Positions 33,532 through 41,987 of a DNA stretch of 60,915 nt are shown here, piece after piece. Source of the stretch: Chitinophagaceae bacterium (GTDB lineage: Bacteria > Bacteroidota > Bacteroidia > Chitinophagales > Chitinophagaceae). Made by a program: the position numbers and the translations under genes. The notes under the pieces are model-generated. The model was not told where the DNA came from. It did no database searches and saw only the letters and a program-made list of their open reading frames with translations. The stretch lies in contig JANWIY010000167.1 of NCBI GenBank assembly GCA_025449645.1, positions 1 to 60,915 of the forward strand, in the 5' to 3' direction. Within the stretch, counting starts at the first letter, position 1. Every line of letters starts with the position of its first letter.

Positions 33532-35259
33532 ATGGATGGAGCCATTCTGGCCAAAGTGAATAGCTGGTTAACCGGGAATTATGATGAAAATACAAAAGCA
33601 GAAATTGTCAGGCTGCAAAAGGAAAATCCGGAAGAACTTACAGAAAGCTTTTACCAGAACCTGGAATTCGGAACCGGCGGATTGCGCGGCATTATGGGCA
33701 TAGGCACTAACCGGATCAATAAGTACACAATAGGCATGGCCACCCAGGGTTACTCGAATTACCTGAAAAATTCCTTTCCTTCCCAGATGGTTAAAGTGGC
33801 CATTGCGCATGACAGTCGAAATAGCAGCCGTTTTTTTGCTGAGACTGCCGCCAAGATATTTGCGGCCAATGGGATCAAGGTTTTTCTTTTCCAATCCCTC
33901 CGGCCAACTCCAGAACTCAGTTTCACCATCCGTTATCTGGGCTGCCAGGGTGGTGTGGTTTGTACGGCCTCCCACAATCCCAAGGAATACAATGGATACA
34001 AAGCTTATTGGAATGACGGCGGGCAACTGGTGCCGCCGCACGACCATAACGTGATTGCTGAAGTGGAAAAAATCAGCTCGGTGGACGAAGTCAGGTGGAC
34101 TGGTGGCGAATCACATATCACCATGATTGGAAAGGAAATTGATGAAGCTTATATCAGTATGGTCAAAAACCTTTCTGTATATCCGGAAATCATAGAACTC
34201 CAGCACAACCTGTGCATCGTTTACACGCCGATCCATGGAACCGGCATCAAGCTGGTTCCCGATGTTTTGCAACGATTTGGATTCAGCAATGTGCACGTGG
34301 TGGATGAGCAGGCCGGGCCGGATGGTAATTTCCCCACCGTTTTGTATCCTAACCCCGAAGAAAAGGAAACGATGAGCCTGGGATTGAAAAAAGCTCGGGA
34401 AATCGATGCGGACATATTACTGGGAACCGACCCCGACGCAGACCGCGTCGGGGTCGGCGTTAAGAATGACAGGGGAGAATGGATTCTTCTGAATGGCAAT
34501 CAAACCGCGGTACTGGCTTTTAATTATCTGATAGAAGCCCGAAAGGTAAAAGGAATTGCACAGCCGAATGATATCGTAATAAAGACAATCGTAACTACGG
34601 ATATGATCGACGATATCGCCAGGGAAAGTAACATTAAATGTTACAATGTGCTTACCGGATTTAAGTGGATTGCTGAATTGATAAAAGAAAAGGAGAAAAC
34701 AGAAAATTATGTGATTGGCGGGGAGGAAAGCTATGGATTGATGATCGGTTCAAAACTTCGGGACAAAGATGCCGTGAGTGCAGTAGCAATCCTATGCGAA
34801 ATGGCCGCATACGAAAAAAATAGAGGCAAGACCTTATATGAGAAATTAATTGACCTCTATCTTCAATTCGGGTTTTATAAAGAATTCCTGATCTCGATCA
34901 CCAAAAAAGGAATGGATGGTCAGAAACAAATTGCCGATATGATGAGCACCTTTCGTCAAAATCCTCCGTCAACCATCAATGGGTCAGCCGTGATTCGCCT
35001 GCTCGATTACGAAACCCGTAAAGAAAAGAATCTTGGCACGGGCGAAACCAGGAATATCGAATTGCCGGCGAGTAATGTACTTCAGTTCATCCTGGAAGAC
35101 GGAAGCAAGATTTCCGCGCGACCATCGGGGACCGAACCCAAAATCAAATTCTATTTCAGTGTAAACGATAAATTAAAAACCATATCCTCCTTTCATGCCA
35201 TGGATGATTTATTGCAAAAAAGAATCGATGGCATCATCAGCGATATGAAGCTCATGTAG
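33532..35259 (+). CDS. Phosphoglucomutase/phosphomannomutase (phospho-sugar mutase, PGM2-like)
   Basis: Interconverts hexose 1- and 6-phosphates (or pentose analogues) through a phosphoserine. Catalytic TASHNP with Ser147; metal loop DPDADR at 300-305; sugar-binding GGEESYG; phosphate-binding RPSGTEPKIKFY near the C-terminus. 575 residues and the start EFGTGGLRGIMGIGTNRIN place it in the longer PGM2-like group. Which sugar is preferred cannot be told. A TTTG (33481) and imperfect TACCTTAG (33502) lie upstream. Confidence 0.95.
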   Translation: MDGAILAKVNSWLTGNYDENTKAEIVRLQKENPEELTESFYQNLEFGTGGLRGIMGIGTNRINKYTIGMATQGYSNYLKNSFPSQMVKVAIAHDSRNSSRFFAETAAKIFAANGIKVFLFQSLRPTPELSFTIRYLGCQGGVVCTASHNPKEYNGYKAYWNDGGQLVPPHDHNVIAEVEKISSVDEVRWTGGESHITMIGKEIDEAYISMVKNLSVYPEIIELQHNLCIVYTPIHGTGIKLVPDVLQRFGFSNVHVVDEQAGPDGNFPTVLYPNPEEKETMSLGLKKAREIDADILLGTDPDADRVGVGVKNDRGEWILLNGNQTAVLAFNYLIEARKVKGIAQPNDIVIKTIVTTDMIDDIARESNIKCYNVLTGFKWIAELIKEKEKTENYVIGGEESYGLMIGSKLRDKDAVSAVAILCEMAAYEKNRGKTLYEKLIDLYLQFGFYKEFLISITKKGMDGQKQIADMMSTFRQNPPSTINGSAVIRLLDYETRKEKNLGTGETRNIELPASNVLQFILEDGSKISARPSGTEPKIKFYFSVNDKLKTISSFHAMDDLLQKRIDGIISDMKLM

Positions 35260-35288
35260 CTGCCTGCATTGCCTGATGATGGTCCACA

Positions 35289-36482
35289 TCAACTTTCAAC
35301 TTTTTCAGAAATCCTGCCAGTCTTTTTATTTTTAATGATCACTTTTTTCGCGCCATAGTGCGTCATTTCTTCTTTGATCAGGTAATGATCCCCGTCATAT
35401 TCCACGAGATGACTGTCTTTACCGATTCCGGTCCGGCCCCTCCAGATATCCAGCTGTACGGGCTCCCACAATTTTGTTTTTGCTGACTTGTACGCCGCAT
35501 CCAGGATAGCGTTCACTACATAGCCATCGTAGAAAGTCTCTTTTGGCGCCTTTCCCTTCTCCATTGCGTTGAACATATCGGTAAACATATGGTTGTACCC
35601 CAGATCGTTGAGCTCATCGCCAACAGGAAACAGCCAGCCGGTATTTGATTCCGCTTTTTCCGAAACATAATCGGCTCCCTTTCCGGTAGTGAACATTTCC
35701 AGCCCCGTTCTTAAAAAATTATTTATCCAGATAGTTCCCTCTGTGCCCATGACCTCATCCCGTAAATCGAGTCCCCCGCGAAAGGTCCAGCTTACCTCAA
35801 ACTGCCCGATGGCGCCATTTTCATATTTAACCAACCCTATGGCATGGTCTTCCGCTTCAATTGGCTTCACTTGTGTATCAGCCCAGCACATCACTTCCAC
35901 CGGCCTGATGTCTTTACCAATAAAACTCCTTCCGATTTCCACACAGTGGCAGCCCAGGTCGAGTATACAGCCGCCACCGGCCTGCTCCAGATCCCAGAAC
36001 CAGTCACTGTGGGGACCAGGGTGCGTTTCTCTGGATTTGGACCACAGGATCCTACCCAGGGCCCCATTCTTCACGCTTTCATATGCTTTCAGAAATTTGG
36101 GAGTATACACAAGGTCCTCCAGGTATCCGTTGAAAATTCCTGCTTTTTCAACTGCTTCAAGCATTCGCTTCGCTTCCGCTGCATTGCGGCCCAGGGGCTT
36201 AGTGGTAATAACCGCTTTCTTGTGTTTGCAACAGAGCATAACAGCAGCCTCGTGCAGATTATTCGGAAGAGAAATACAAACCACGTCCACTTCAGGGTGG
36301 GAGACTGCTTTTTCCATATCTGTTGCCCAGAAAGAGCATCCATAATCGGAAGCAAATTTTTTCGCACTCTCTTCGCGGCGCGAATAAATAAATACGATAC
36401 GGTCCTGGCTTCTCTGTCCCTGCAATGAGTCGGCATAAAACCTGCCGATAAATCCTGAACCTAACATGGCAATTCTCGTCAT
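35289..36482 (-). CDS. Gfo/Idh/MocA family oxidoreductase
   Basis: NAD(P)-dependent sugar or cyclitol dehydrogenase. Rossmann motif IAMLGSGFIGRFYADSL at residues 4-20; family segment KAVITTKPLGRNAAEAKRML carries the usual catalytic Lys of (E/T)KP; the C-terminal domain includes GGGCILDLGCHCVEIGRSFIG with Asp and His of the active site. 397 residues. Follows the MFS transporter gene by 32 bp on the same strand, so uptake and oxidation of one sugar-like compound is plausible. Confidence 0.9.
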   Translation of the reverse strand: MTRIAMLGSGFIGRFYADSLQGQRSQDRIVFIYSRREESAKKFASDYGCSFWATDMEKAVSHPEVDVVCISLPNNLHEAAVMLCCKHKKAVITTKPLGRNAAEAKRMLEAVEKAGIFNGYLEDLVYTPKFLKAYESVKNGALGRILWSKSRETHPGPHSDWFWDLEQAGGGCILDLGCHCVEIGRSFIGKDIRPVEVMCWADTQVKPIEAEDHAIGLVKYENGAIGQFEVSWTFRGGLDLRDEVMGTEGTIWINNFLRTGLEMFTTGKGADYVSEKAESNTGWLFPVGDELNDLGYNHMFTDMFNAMEKGKAPKETFYDGYVVNAILDAAYKSAKTKLWEPVQLDIWRGRTGIGKDSHLVEYDGDHYLIKEEMTHYGAKKVIIKNKKTGRISEKVES

Positions 36483-36514
36483 GACTTCTTATTTAAATGA
36501 TGATTAAAAGAGAA

Positions 36515-37732
36515 TCATTGGCCGCTGATTGCTGCGGCCGCCCGTTTCTCGCGAAAAAATAAAATAAAATATATGAGTACCCCGAGGGCAATATATGCCG
36601 GAACATACCAGATCTTCAGCCAGTCATGGCCCGCGCCTGCTTTATAATTATCCACCACAAAACCGGAAAACCAGGTACCGATAAACATGCCAACACCATA
36701 AGTTGCAAAAGTAAACAGACCCTGCGCCGCATTCTTTATTCCAGCACCGGCTTTTTTCTCCGTGTACATATATCCGGTAACGAAAAAGAAATCGTAACAA
36801 ACACCATGAAGAATGATACCGGCATACAACATCCACAAATGACTTCCCAGGTTCCCATAAGCAAAGCAGACATACCTCAGCATCCAGGCGGTCATTCCCA
36901 TCATCAACATTTTTTTTACCCCGATCCTGTTAAACAAAAAGGGAATGGCGAGAATAAACAATCCCTCCGAAAACTGGCCGAGGATCATTTTCGAAGCAGC
37001 ATTTTTCATTCCGATCTCGTTTAAAAAATCATTGGCAAAGCCATAATAAAATGAAAGTGGGATGCAAACAAGGATAGCCGCGATGAAAAACACCAGGTAA
37101 GAACTACTCTTAAAAAGAACAAAAGCGTCTGGTCCCAGGGCCTTTGTTGCCGTAACCTCTATTGATCTCGCTTTGGGTGCTGTGTTGGGAAGAAAAAAAC
37201 TGATCAAACCAAGCAGGGCCGAAGCGCCCGCGGCGAGATAAAAAGTATTGAGCAGGGTAATGCCTGACTTCTCCCATTGCAAGCCGCCGATCAGCAAGCC
37301 TGCAACAATCCATCCCAGGGTCCCGAAAACACGTATCCACGGAAACTGCCTGCCCGGGTCGCTCATCTGATAAAAAGCAATACTGTTGGACAAAGCAATG
37401 GTGGGCATATACAACAAGGAATAAACCAGGATTATCCAATAAAACGGCGAATTCACCGAAACGGTTGTTGCAGAAAATAAGAGGACTGCACCTGCGAGAT
37501 GAAGTACGCCCATAATACGCTGCGCGGCAAAGAACCGGTCTGCAATCAATCCGATAAAAAATGGAGAGATCATCGTGGCAATAGCCAGGGCGCTGTATGC
37601 TGCCCCGATCTGAACGCCGGTAGCATGCAGGTTAGTCCCCATGTAAGTGCTCATAGTCACGTACCAGGATCCCCATACAAAATATTCCAGAAACATCATC
37701 AGGCAAAGAAGAAAAACGGTAATCGACTTCAT
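36515..37732 (-). CDS. MFS transporter, nucleoside:H+ symporter (NupG-like) family
   Basis: Twelve-TM permease, 405 residues. The N-terminus MFLEYFVWGSWYVTMSTYM, the first inter-helix loop GLIADRFFAAQRIMG and the middle QFPWIRVFGTLGWIVAG are characteristic of the NupG/XapB-like group. In Bacteroidota such transporters often stand next to Gfo/Idh/MocA oxidoreductases, as here, and may carry sugars or cyclitols rather than nucleosides; the substrate is not readable. First gene of a likely two-gene operon. Confidence 0.9.
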   Translation of the reverse strand: MKSITVFLLCLMMFLEYFVWGSWYVTMSTYMGTNLHATGVQIGAAYSALAIATMISPFFIGLIADRFFAAQRIMGVLHLAGAVLLFSATTVSVNSPFYWIILVYSLLYMPTIALSNSIAFYQMSDPGRQFPWIRVFGTLGWIVAGLLIGGLQWEKSGITLLNTFYLAAGASALLGLISFFLPNTAPKARSIEVTATKALGPDAFVLFKSSSYLVFFIAAILVCIPLSFYYGFANDFLNEIGMKNAASKMILGQFSEGLFILAIPFLFNRIGVKKMLMMGMTAWMLRYVCFAYGNLGSHLWMLYAGIILHGVCYDFFFVTGYMYTEKKAGAGIKNAAQGLFTFATYGVGMFIGTWFSGFVVDNYKAGAGHDWLKIWYVPAYIALGVLIYFILFFREKRAAAAISGQ

Positions 37733-37825
37733 GAAATATAATTTATAATGGGAGGATTCAACCGAAGTGAAAAGTTACTAATGAAAAGACGCATTGTAAA
37801 AAATTCTTCAATTATCTTGCAGTGT

Positions 37826-38482
37826 ATGCGTGTGTTATCCGATTCTTACCGCCATAAGGGTCTAAGAAAACAACTGGTAGCGCTGATCAGGAAAAAGGGA
37901 ATCACGGATGAGCTGGTGCTGGCCGCCATCATGGAGATCCCGCGCCATTTTTTTATTGATTCAGCTTTCGACCAGATTGCCTACGAAGACCGTGCCTTCC
38001 CAATCGCTGAGGGTCAAACAATCTCACAGCCATATACGGTTGCCTATCAGACCCAATTGCTGGAGATGAAACCGAACGAGAAAGTACTTGAAGTGGGCAC
38101 GGGCAGTTCTTATCAGGCATGTGTGCTGGCTGAACTGGGCGCCCAGGTGTATACTATTGAAAGACAAAAGAATATTTTTGAACAGAACAAACAATTCAGT
38201 TATCCCAGGAAATATCCGTCAATCCGGTTTTTTTACGGGGATGGCTATGAAGGGCTTCCGACTTTTGCTCCATTCGATAAAATCATTGTTACAGCAGCGG
38301 CGCCTGAAATTCCTCAAAAATTACTTCATCAGCTGAAACCAGGAGGCAAAATGGTAATACCGGTAGGAGACGGCAAAGTGCAAAGGATGGTTCGCGTTAA
38401 TAAATACCCGGATGATTCCGTGCTGGAAGAATCATTTGATGATTTCTCATTTGTCCCGATGCTCCAGGGGAAAAATAATTGA
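37826..38482 (+). CDS. pcm: Protein-L-isoaspartate O-methyltransferase
   Basis: Repairs isoaspartyl residues using S-adenosylmethionine. Motifs: IPRHFFIDSAFDQIAYEDRA, ISQPYTVAYQTQLL, SAM motif VLEVGTGSSYQACVLAELG, FDKIIVTAAAPEIP, LKPGGKMVIPVG. From ATG 37826 the protein has 218 residues, the usual length; longer starts at 37748 and 37781 would add an atypical tail. A -7-like TATCTTGC lies just before this ATG. The trmH gene starts 8 bp after the stop. Confidence 0.95.
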   Translation: MRVLSDSYRHKGLRKQLVALIRKKGITDELVLAAIMEIPRHFFIDSAFDQIAYEDRAFPIAEGQTISQPYTVAYQTQLLEMKPNEKVLEVGTGSSYQACVLAELGAQVYTIERQKNIFEQNKQFSYPRKYPSIRFFYGDGYEGLPTFAPFDKIIVTAAAPEIPQKLLHQLKPGGKMVIPVGDGKVQRMVRVNKYPDDSVLEESFDDFSFVPMLQGKNN

Positions 38483-38490
38483 TCCACTTC

Positions 38491-39072
38491 ATGACACCCG
38501 AGAGACTGCAACGGCTCAGACAGGTCCTGGATAATCGCCAGAACGACCTTACGGTGGTGTTGGAAAATGTTTTTGACCCTCATAATATTTCCGCCGTCAT
38601 GCGAACTTGCGATGCTGTCGGAATACAGGAAATCAGCGTATTAAACACCCGTATCGGGCCCCATAAAAAATGGGGAGCAAAAAGCAGCAGCAGTGCGGCC
38701 AAATGGATGACAATTCATCAGTATTCTGATCCCGTTGAGTGTTTCAGCTCACTGCATAAAAAATATGAACTGATCTTGACTACGCATCTATCCTCAGACG
38801 CCATATCCATGTATGAAATTGATTTCACACGACCAGTTGCCCTGGTTTTCGGAAATGAACATGATGGCGTCAGCGAAGAAATCCGTCACCTGGCAGATGG
38901 GAATTTCGTGATACCCCAGGTAGGGATTATCAGATCCTTGAATATTTCCGTTGCCTGCGCAGTTACACTCTATGAGGCATTCCGGCGGAAACAATCCGCC
39001 TACCATTATGATAGGGTAAAATTACCGCCCGCGCAATATGATCAATTGCTGAAAGAATGGATTGAAATTTGA
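38491..39072 (+). CDS. SPOUT tRNA/rRNA 2'-O-methyltransferase, TrmH-like
   Basis: Predicted tRNA (Gm18) ribose methyltransferase. SPOUT motifs: VFDPHNISAVMRTCDAVG (motif 1), ALVFGNEHDGVSEEI (motif 2), and IPQVGIIRSLNISVACAVTLYEA (motif 3, the knot). 193 residues from ATG 38491; the TTG at 38479 adds four codons. The C-terminal helix after the knot matches TrmH rather than the L30e-bearing RlmB. Downstream membrane-protein gene starts at 39087. Confidence 0.9.
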   Translation: MTPERLQRLRQVLDNRQNDLTVVLENVFDPHNISAVMRTCDAVGIQEISVLNTRIGPHKKWGAKSSSSAAKWMTIHQYSDPVECFSSLHKKYELILTTHLSSDAISMYEIDFTRPVALVFGNEHDGVSEEIRHLADGNFVIPQVGIIRSLNISVACAVTLYEAFRRKQSAYHYDRVKLPPAQYDQLLKEWIEI

Positions 39073-39086
39073 AAATTCTTAACAAA

Positions 39087-39545
39087 ATGCCACATACCAT
39101 CAAGTTAATCCTCATTGCCGGTTTTATTGCCGGAACATTGGACGCACTCGCAGCCGTTTTCTTCTTTACACCGGCGATCACAATGGAAAATATCAGTAAG
39201 ATTTTTGAGGGTATCGCGAGCGGATTGTTTGGAAAAAACGCTTATTCGGGGAATTCATTTTATCCGGTGGCAGGATTACTTCTTCATTATCTTATTGCTT
39301 TTATCTGGACTGTACTTTATTTTATCATATCCCGTTTTTTGCCGCGAAATTATATTTTGCTCAAAAGCATTGGCATCGGTATCGTTATTTTTATTGTGAT
39401 GAATTATGTCGTGGTGCCCTTATCGCAGGCTCCGGTTTTCCACTACCTCGTTAAGGACGCCATCTTTAGCATATTGATCCTTAGCGTAGCCATTGGCTTA
39501 CCACTTAGTCTTATTATAAGAAAACGTTCAACAGATCAGGAGTGA
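39087..39545 (+). CDS. Four-TM membrane protein, function unknown
   Basis: 152 residues with predicted TM helices near 6-28, 60-82, 90-110 and 120-143. LILIAGFIAGTLDALAAVFFF and VAGLLLHYLIAFIWTVLYF are the first two. A DUF1440/YagU-like assignment is possible from the shape but I would not press it. ATG 39087 is preferred to TTG 39069, which overlaps trmH. No partner obvious. Confidence 0.75.
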   Translation: MPHTIKLILIAGFIAGTLDALAAVFFFTPAITMENISKIFEGIASGLFGKNAYSGNSFYPVAGLLLHYLIAFIWTVLYFIISRFLPRNYILLKSIGIGIVIFIVMNYVVVPLSQAPVFHYLVKDAIFSILILSVAIGLPLSLIIRKRSTDQE

Positions 39546-39603
39546 GCGCGCGGCAGAACGCCGCCGAGGGCTTGTCGGAATCTAAATTTAGATTGATTCT
39601 GCC

Positions 39604-40560
39604 TTACGCACTCAGCGATATGCGCTCTTCGTTAAGCGTTGACCGTTTTAAAGAATGTATGCTTACGTTCAGCTCGTATCCTATCAGCAGAATCATAGAA
39701 TTAATATATACGACCACCATGAGGATAAGGATTGTGCCGATAGAACCATATACCTTATTGTAGGTTCCAAAATTATTGACCCAGAAGGAAAATGCAAAAG
39801 TGACAAAAATCATTAACATCGTTGCAAGCAGGGTTCCGGGAGAATAAAACCTCCATTTTTCCTTCAATGCAGGTGCGTGGCGGTAGATGAAAGCAATGGA
39901 AAAATAAAAAAGGGGAATGATCACGAACCAGCGAACGGTTTTAAAAACGCCTCTCATGGAATGATTCCGGATATTCAACTCCCTGAACAGGAGCCGAAGC
40001 AATTCATCCTGAGTAACGAGAATAATAACGGAACCAATCACCAGGAGGAACACCACCAGGGTCAGGCGAATGGCTATTATACGGTTTTGAAGAAAATTCC
40101 TTTTTGTATAATGGATCAGGGATTTGTTGAAAGAACGCATGAGTCCGAGCATGGCATTCGAAGAATAAAATAGAGCCACGATAAGTCCGACGGAGAGCAA
40201 TCCTCCCCTTGGCTTGTTGAGAAAATCATTTAGAAAATCACTCACCAGCTGATAGGTGTTCTGATTGGGTGTGATCTCCCGGGTTAGCATGAGCAATTGT
40301 CTGGTCAGCTTCTTAGATACCGGCAGATAGGGAATCAGGGTGCAGATAAAAATGGTCCCTGCAGGAATAGCCATTAGAAAGCTGAAGGCGATGGATCTGG
40401 CACGGTCATTTAATCCCACCTTTTTCACCTGGCTACTAAAAAAAACCACCACCTCATAAAGTGATGCGCCTTCAAAGCCAGGAAGAAATATGTTTTTGGC
40501 TTTGTCGGTGGTCCACCTCGACAATTTATTGTTCTTTATGATTTTTTCCAGGTTTGTCAT
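39604..40560 (-). CDS. YihY/BrkB-family inner-membrane protein
   Basis: 318 residues with six predicted TM helices typical of the YihY family (once mislabelled RNase BN). Recognisable segments: ARSIAFSFLMAIPAGTIFICTLIPY, GLLSVGLIVALFYSSNAMLGLMRSFN, and FYSPGTLLATMLMIFVTFAFSFWVNNFGTYN... with YGSIGTILILMVVVYI at the end. Physiological role unsettled; an envelope lipid role has been proposed for relatives. Start overlaps the mltG stop (ATGA), so it is the last gene of the miaB-to-yihY string. Confidence 0.9.
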   Translation of the reverse strand: MTNLEKIIKNNKLSRWTTDKAKNIFLPGFEGASLYEVVVFFSSQVKKVGLNDRARSIAFSFLMAIPAGTIFICTLIPYLPVSKKLTRQLLMLTREITPNQNTYQLVSDFLNDFLNKPRGGLLSVGLIVALFYSSNAMLGLMRSFNKSLIHYTKRNFLQNRIIAIRLTLVVFLLVIGSVIILVTQDELLRLLFRELNIRNHSMRGVFKTVRWFVIIPLFYFSIAFIYRHAPALKEKWRFYSPGTLLATMLMIFVTFAFSFWVNNFGTYNKVYGSIGTILILMVVVYINSMILLIGYELNVSIHSLKRSTLNEERISLSA

Positions 40561-41624
40561 GGACTCCCTTTGGCTTCCCCGCCGATACGCATTTGTTCAT
40601 CGAGGGCCTTTTGATATTCCCGCGCATATTGAAGGTGCTCAGCAAAAGTTTCGGCAAAATGAGAATAGCCGGAAAAATCGGGCTTGGCGACAAAATATAA
40701 ATACCTGGTATCCGGTGCGTTCAGAACGGCTTCAATTGTTTCCCTGGAAGGCGTGCAAATCGGTCCGGGAGGAAGACCGGGGTTCATATAGGTGTTATAA
40801 GGCGATGGCACAGTCAGGTATTTTGAATACACTCTCTTCAGTTCAAAATTTCGAAGAGCAAATTTTATTGTCGGGTCAGCGGCCAGTTTCATTCCTCCGG
40901 CCAGCCGGTTGAGATAAACGCTTGCTATTTTTGGTTTATCATCTTTGCGTGTGGTTTCTTCTTCAACGATAGAGGCCAGAATATATGCGGAAATAGGACT
41001 GAGATGATGTGCTTCCGCCAGATGCATGCGTTCAGGCGTCCAGAATTCGCGGGAAGTGGCTTCCATTTTCCTGAAAACCCGGGATACTGTAGTGTTCCAG
41101 AAATAGGTATACGTGTCGGGGAAAATGGCGGTCATTACCGTATTGCTGTCGAGTGCATAGGTTTTCAGCGAGTCGTCATTATTGAGATAGGCCATGAAGG
41201 CAGCGGAATCGCATTCCAGCTTTCGCCCGATCATACCTGCGAGATCGGATTTGGTCCGCAACTTTGTGATGGTCAGGTTTATCGGAACCTGGTGACCGTT
41301 CCGCAGTATTTTCAGAAGATTGAGGAGGCTCATTCCGGATTCTATTTCATATTTACCGGCTCTGATTTTCTCAGGATAACCTGTTCGTCCTGCCACCCAG
41401 TCAAATACTGACGGATAGCTGAGTACGTGGTCCTGCTTCAGCCTGGAGAGCATAGCTTCATAGCTCATACCCGTGCGGATATATAAATCGTATTTACCAC
41501 CGCCAAAAGCCGTAGCTGATCCAAATAATAAATAACCCGCTATGGCAGCTGCAATAAGAACGGCAATGAGGAAAATAAGGAATAGCTTTTTCAATGTATT
41601 TGGATTAGGCTTCAAAATAAACAA
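40557..41624 (-). CDS. mltG: Endolytic peptidoglycan transglycosylase MltG
   Basis: Inner-membrane enzyme that cleaves nascent glycan strands. A single N-terminal TM (LFLIFLIAVLIAAAIAGYLLF), a LysM-like segment, and the YceG core with catalytic Glu in ASIVEEETTRKDDKPKIASV and YLNRLAGGMKLAADPT. The start is uncertain: the frame has no ATG near its beginning, an in-frame TAG lies at 41654..41652, and candidates are TTG at 41624, 41615 or 41594. The last gives MKKLFLIFL and is most natural (345 residues). The gene begins in the T-run of the secG terminator. Confidence 0.93.
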   Translation of the reverse strand: MFILKPNPNTLKKLFLIFLIAVLIAAAIAGYLLFGSATAFGGGKYDLYIRTGMSYEAMLSRLKQDHVLSYPSVFDWVAGRTGYPEKIRAGKYEIESGMSLLNLLKILRNGHQVPINLTITKLRTKSDLAGMIGRKLECDSAAFMAYLNNDDSLKTYALDSNTVMTAIFPDTYTYFWNTTVSRVFRKMEATSREFWTPERMHLAEAHHLSPISAYILASIVEEETTRKDDKPKIASVYLNRLAGGMKLAADPTIKFALRNFELKRVYSKYLTVPSPYNTYMNPGLPPGPICTPSRETIEAVLNAPDTRYLYFVAKPDFSGYSHFAETFAEHLQYAREYQKALDEQMRIGGEAKGSP

Positions 41625-41653
41625 AAAAGCCCTGTCATTGGAATGACAGGGCT
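41622..41653 (-). terminator. Terminator between secG and mltG
   Basis: Perfect stem, 41642-41653 with 41628-41639 (AGCCCTGTCATT on the minus strand), very short loop, followed on the minus strand by six Ts (41627..41622). It sits inside an otherwise tight operon, so mltG and yihY depend on read-through or on a promoter of their own. Confidence 0.88.
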
Positions 41654-41678
41654 ATCAATAACGTTTATTGGGCATATA

Positions 41679-41987
41679 TTATTTTCCTGCCGGAATCTGG
41701 GGCAGGTTTCCTGAAGGGACAGAAGTAGGCGTTGCCTTTACGTCTCTAACCCGGTTTGTACCTGCTCTGGGAATAAACAAGGTGGAAAAAATACAAAATA
41801 GAGCTACCACTACCGCCAGTAACCAGGTTCCCTTTTCCAGCACGTTATTAGTCTGCTTTACACCCATGAACTGATTACTGAATCCGGCAACGTTTCCTGC
41901 AAGGCCGCCGCCCTTCGGGTTTTGAATCAGGATGATCAGCCCGAGTAATATGCAAGCCAGTAAAAGAAGGATAACAAAAAAGATCAT
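41679..41987 (-). CDS. secG: Preprotein translocase subunit SecG
   Basis: Small SecYEG subunit. Two TM helices (FFVILLLLACILLGLIILI and WLLAVVVALFCIFSTLFI) flank the conserved loop QNPKGGGLAGNVAG. A 30-residue Pro/Thr/Ser tail follows, commonly variable. 102 residues. Its ATG overlaps the stop of the repeat-rich protein gene by 4 nt. The terminator begins 26 bp after the stop. Confidence 0.97.
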   Translation of the reverse strand: MIFFVILLLLACILLGLIILIQNPKGGGLAGNVAGFSNQFMGVKQTNNVLEKGTWLLAVVVALFCIFSTLFIPRAGTNRVRDVKATPTSVPSGNLPQIPAGK

